Shown here: one piece after another, positions 21,028 to 22,198 of the stretch
Numbering within the stretch: the stretch's first letter is position 1
Layout: each line of letters opens with the position of its first letter
Assembly (NCBI GenBank): GCA_036244855.1
Contig: BQKZ01000735.1
Coordinates: 1-22,198 of the forward strand
Length of the DNA: 22,198 nucleotides
Direction: 5' to 3'
From: Temnopleurus reevesii
Taxonomy: Eukaryota > Echinodermata > Echinoidea > Temnopleuroida > Temnopleuridae
Program-made: the position numbers and the translations under genes
The notes under the pieces: model-generated
What the model was told of the DNA's origin: nothing
The model's input: the letters and a program-made list of their open reading frames with translations, nothing else
The model's database searches: none

Positions 21028-21190
21028 GGGGTGGAGAGAATTTATGAAACCGTTCAGAATCTGAACTAATTAATACCTTGCGTTAATTCCCCTTTACAGG
21101 ACTGTGTCCCATACATAAATGACCTTATCTGAGCTATGTATGTCCAACTCTTTCACTTTCTTTCTCTATCTAGTTGTGTTTCTTTCTTAC

Positions 21191-21289
21191 CTTAGTGGCT
21201 GCATCCACATCAGCTCCTCTCTTCAGCAGCTCTGTCACAATGTTCAAGTGACCCTCCTTTGAACTAAGATGCAGGGCATTCAGACCATT
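21191..21289 (-). CDS. Ankyrin repeat 2 exon
   Basis: This 99-nt, 33-codon exon is phase 0 at both ends, with acceptor tctctttatag and donor gtaagaaa. It reads [20 protein letters not shown] followed by [13 protein letters not shown]. The [14 protein letters not shown] start and DAATK end identify repeat 2 of classical ankyrins and lead directly into the [10 protein letters not shown] of repeat 3. A serine replaces the more usual alanine in HLASKEGH. The preceding repeat 1 exon (ending ...DINxxNQ in the family) should lie beyond position 22198. Confidence 0.97.
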
Positions 21290-21532
21290 CTATAAAGAGA
21301 GAGAGATAACATGAATAGTCAGTTATTTTGATTATTAAATATCATTCTTGCCTTGGCAGGATCTTTATTCTTCAAAGAAAGATGGTGTTAGGAGAGCTAC
21401 AAATAACTATTTTAATTATCATTATAAAATTACTGCAATATTCATCATTATCATTGTCATCAACTTCATCATTATTATCATCATCATCATCATCATCACC
21501 AACATCATCATCATCAGACATAACCAACCAAT

Positions 21533-21596
<64 letters not shown>

Positions 21597-22198
21597 ATGC
21601 CAATGTCAGTATTTCACAAGAGGTGAAAATGTCATATATTTTTCCTTCAGAAGTACACATTTTTTGTAGCAAGTAAAAAATGATTAGTTGATAAGAAATG
21701 AATTCATATGTTTTTTTTTAACAGATGCCTTTATCATCAAGAGGGATGTTCTACAATTTGTTTAAGGTGGAAGTGAAAATTGTCTCCAACATTGTGAGTT
21801 GGACAAAAATTGTCAGAGCAAAGGAAAAAGATAAGCATCATTTTTAATCAAATTATAACATAAAACTGCTTAAAAGTCCCACAACTGCTGAAGTCATATT
21901 TATCCCACTGGGTTTAATTGAATTTGTAAGTCATACAAACTTTGATGTCATATTTAACCCCTGGAATATAATTAAGTTTGTAACGTCGGGCCAAAAAGTC
22001 TGCAACTTCCCCGCTAGGCTCAGGAAGTTTTGGATATATCAACTCGACGTGTCCTTCAACCAAGTTAGATCGCCTACGATTTAACTGCAACTTTTGAGCG
22101 CTTTATCACTGCTTTAGTTGCCATGACGACTGGAGCAACATTGGTTTGAAAGTGCATGTGTTGCCATTTCTGGCAAGGTTGGAGATTAGTTATGAGAA
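21290..22198 (-). other. Intron upstream of the repeat 2 exon (incomplete)
   Basis: About 0.9 kb. It holds the CAT/ATC microsatellite and a loose direct repeat near 21893-21982 (gtcatatttatccc / gtcatatttaaccc with following aattgaatttgtaa / aattaagtttgtaa). The last 200 bp are richer in CpG, with a small inverted repeat (aacttcc 22004-22010, ggaagtt 22023-22029). I see no repeat 1 exon, start exon or promoter that I can defend. Confidence 0.7.
21441..21596 (+). repeat. CAT/ATC trinucleotide microsatellite
   Basis: An imperfect left part (ATC, ATT and related units) leads into a pure run of about 21 CAT units at 21533-21596. It produces spurious poly-His, poly-Ser and poly-Ile frames on the plus strand at 21328-21669 and 21348-21626. 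Confidence 0.97.

Larger units (their letters stand above)
17815..21190 (-). other. Intron segment between repeat 2 exon and candidate microexon
   Basis: About 3.4 kb. It contains a degenerate foldback (18076-18257), a pyrimidine-rich block with a 77-bp direct duplication (19870-20344), and a CpG-rich patch at about 20920-21030 with a small perfect palindrome (21014-21027). The plus-strand frames at 19029-19337, 19312-19551, 20139-20411 and 20655-21011 have no recognisable domain and are antisense to the intron. Confidence 0.75.
1..21289 (-). other. Ankyrin gene, internal segment (repeats 2-7 of the membrane-binding domain)
   Basis: Certain exons at 21191-21289, 15385-15483, 10669-10767, 507-692 and 1-44 join in phase 0 to encode six consecutive ankyrin repeats. 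Their order and signature residues ([79 protein letters not shown]) are those of repeats 2-7 of classical ankyrins. In that family a solenoid of about 24 repeats binds membrane proteins such as ion exchangers, channels and cell-adhesion molecules, while later domains bind spectrin. One 33-residue repeat per exon is the usual gene structure. Repeat 1, the start codon, the remaining repeats and the spectrin-binding and death domains lie outside this window. Invertebrate deuterostomes may carry one or more ankyrin genes, so no ANK1/2/3 symbol is assigned. The family call is very secure; the exact orthologue is not. Confidence 0.96.

Noticed and set aside
21328..21669. Poly-His and poly-Ser/Ile plus-strand frames
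   Set aside because: They are translations of the CAT/ATC microsatellite.
22077..22127. Short minus-strand frame starting ATGGCAACTAAAGC, considered as an alternative first exon
   Set aside because: It ends in a stop after 16 codons without a convincing donor and shows no similarity to known ankyrin N-termini.

Overview
This is eukaryotic, AT-rich, mostly intronic DNA. It carries five certain exons (and two candidate ones) of a single gene on the minus strand. Conceptual translation of the exons gives ankyrin repeats that match, in order and in signature residues, repeats 2 to 7 of the membrane-binding domain of classical ankyrin (ANK1/2/3, Drosophila Ank/Ank2, C. elegans UNC-44). Every exon starts and ends in phase 0, and most encode exactly one 33-residue repeat, as is typical of this family. 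The gene runs from high to low coordinates. The promoter and repeat 1 lie beyond position 22198, and repeats 8 onward lie before position 1.

The organism is most likely a marine invertebrate, probably an echinoderm and plausibly a sea urchin. This is an inference from the long AT-rich introns, ATT/ATC microsatellites, T9-Gn tracts, several small foldback elements and a tRNA-derived SINE of a type I associate with sea urchins. No database search was possible.

Layout in gene order: 22198-21290 upstream intron with a CAT/ATC microsatellite; 21289-21191 repeat 2; a long intron with a pyrimidine-rich block, a foldback and a possible 48-nt microexon (17814-17767); 15483-15385 repeat 3; an intron that begins with a 1.5-kb higher-order tandem array (15321-13843) and then holds two foldback elements, two SINE copies and a short TIR element; 10767-10669 repeat 4; a 10-kb intron containing a 102-nt exon-like paralogue of repeat 5 (5299-5198) followed by two perfect hairpins; 692-507 repeats 5 and 6 in one exon; a 462-bp intron; and the first 44 nt of the repeat 7 exon (44-1).

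The main point of interest is that the gene seems able to make more than one version of its ankyrin domain. The extra repeat-5-like exon and the possible 16-codon linker exon are both in phase, so both could be included or skipped without breaking the frame. I see no second protein-coding gene, no RNA gene and no CRISPR or prokaryotic feature. The other open frames are short, unrecognised, or run through repeats and antisense of the exons.
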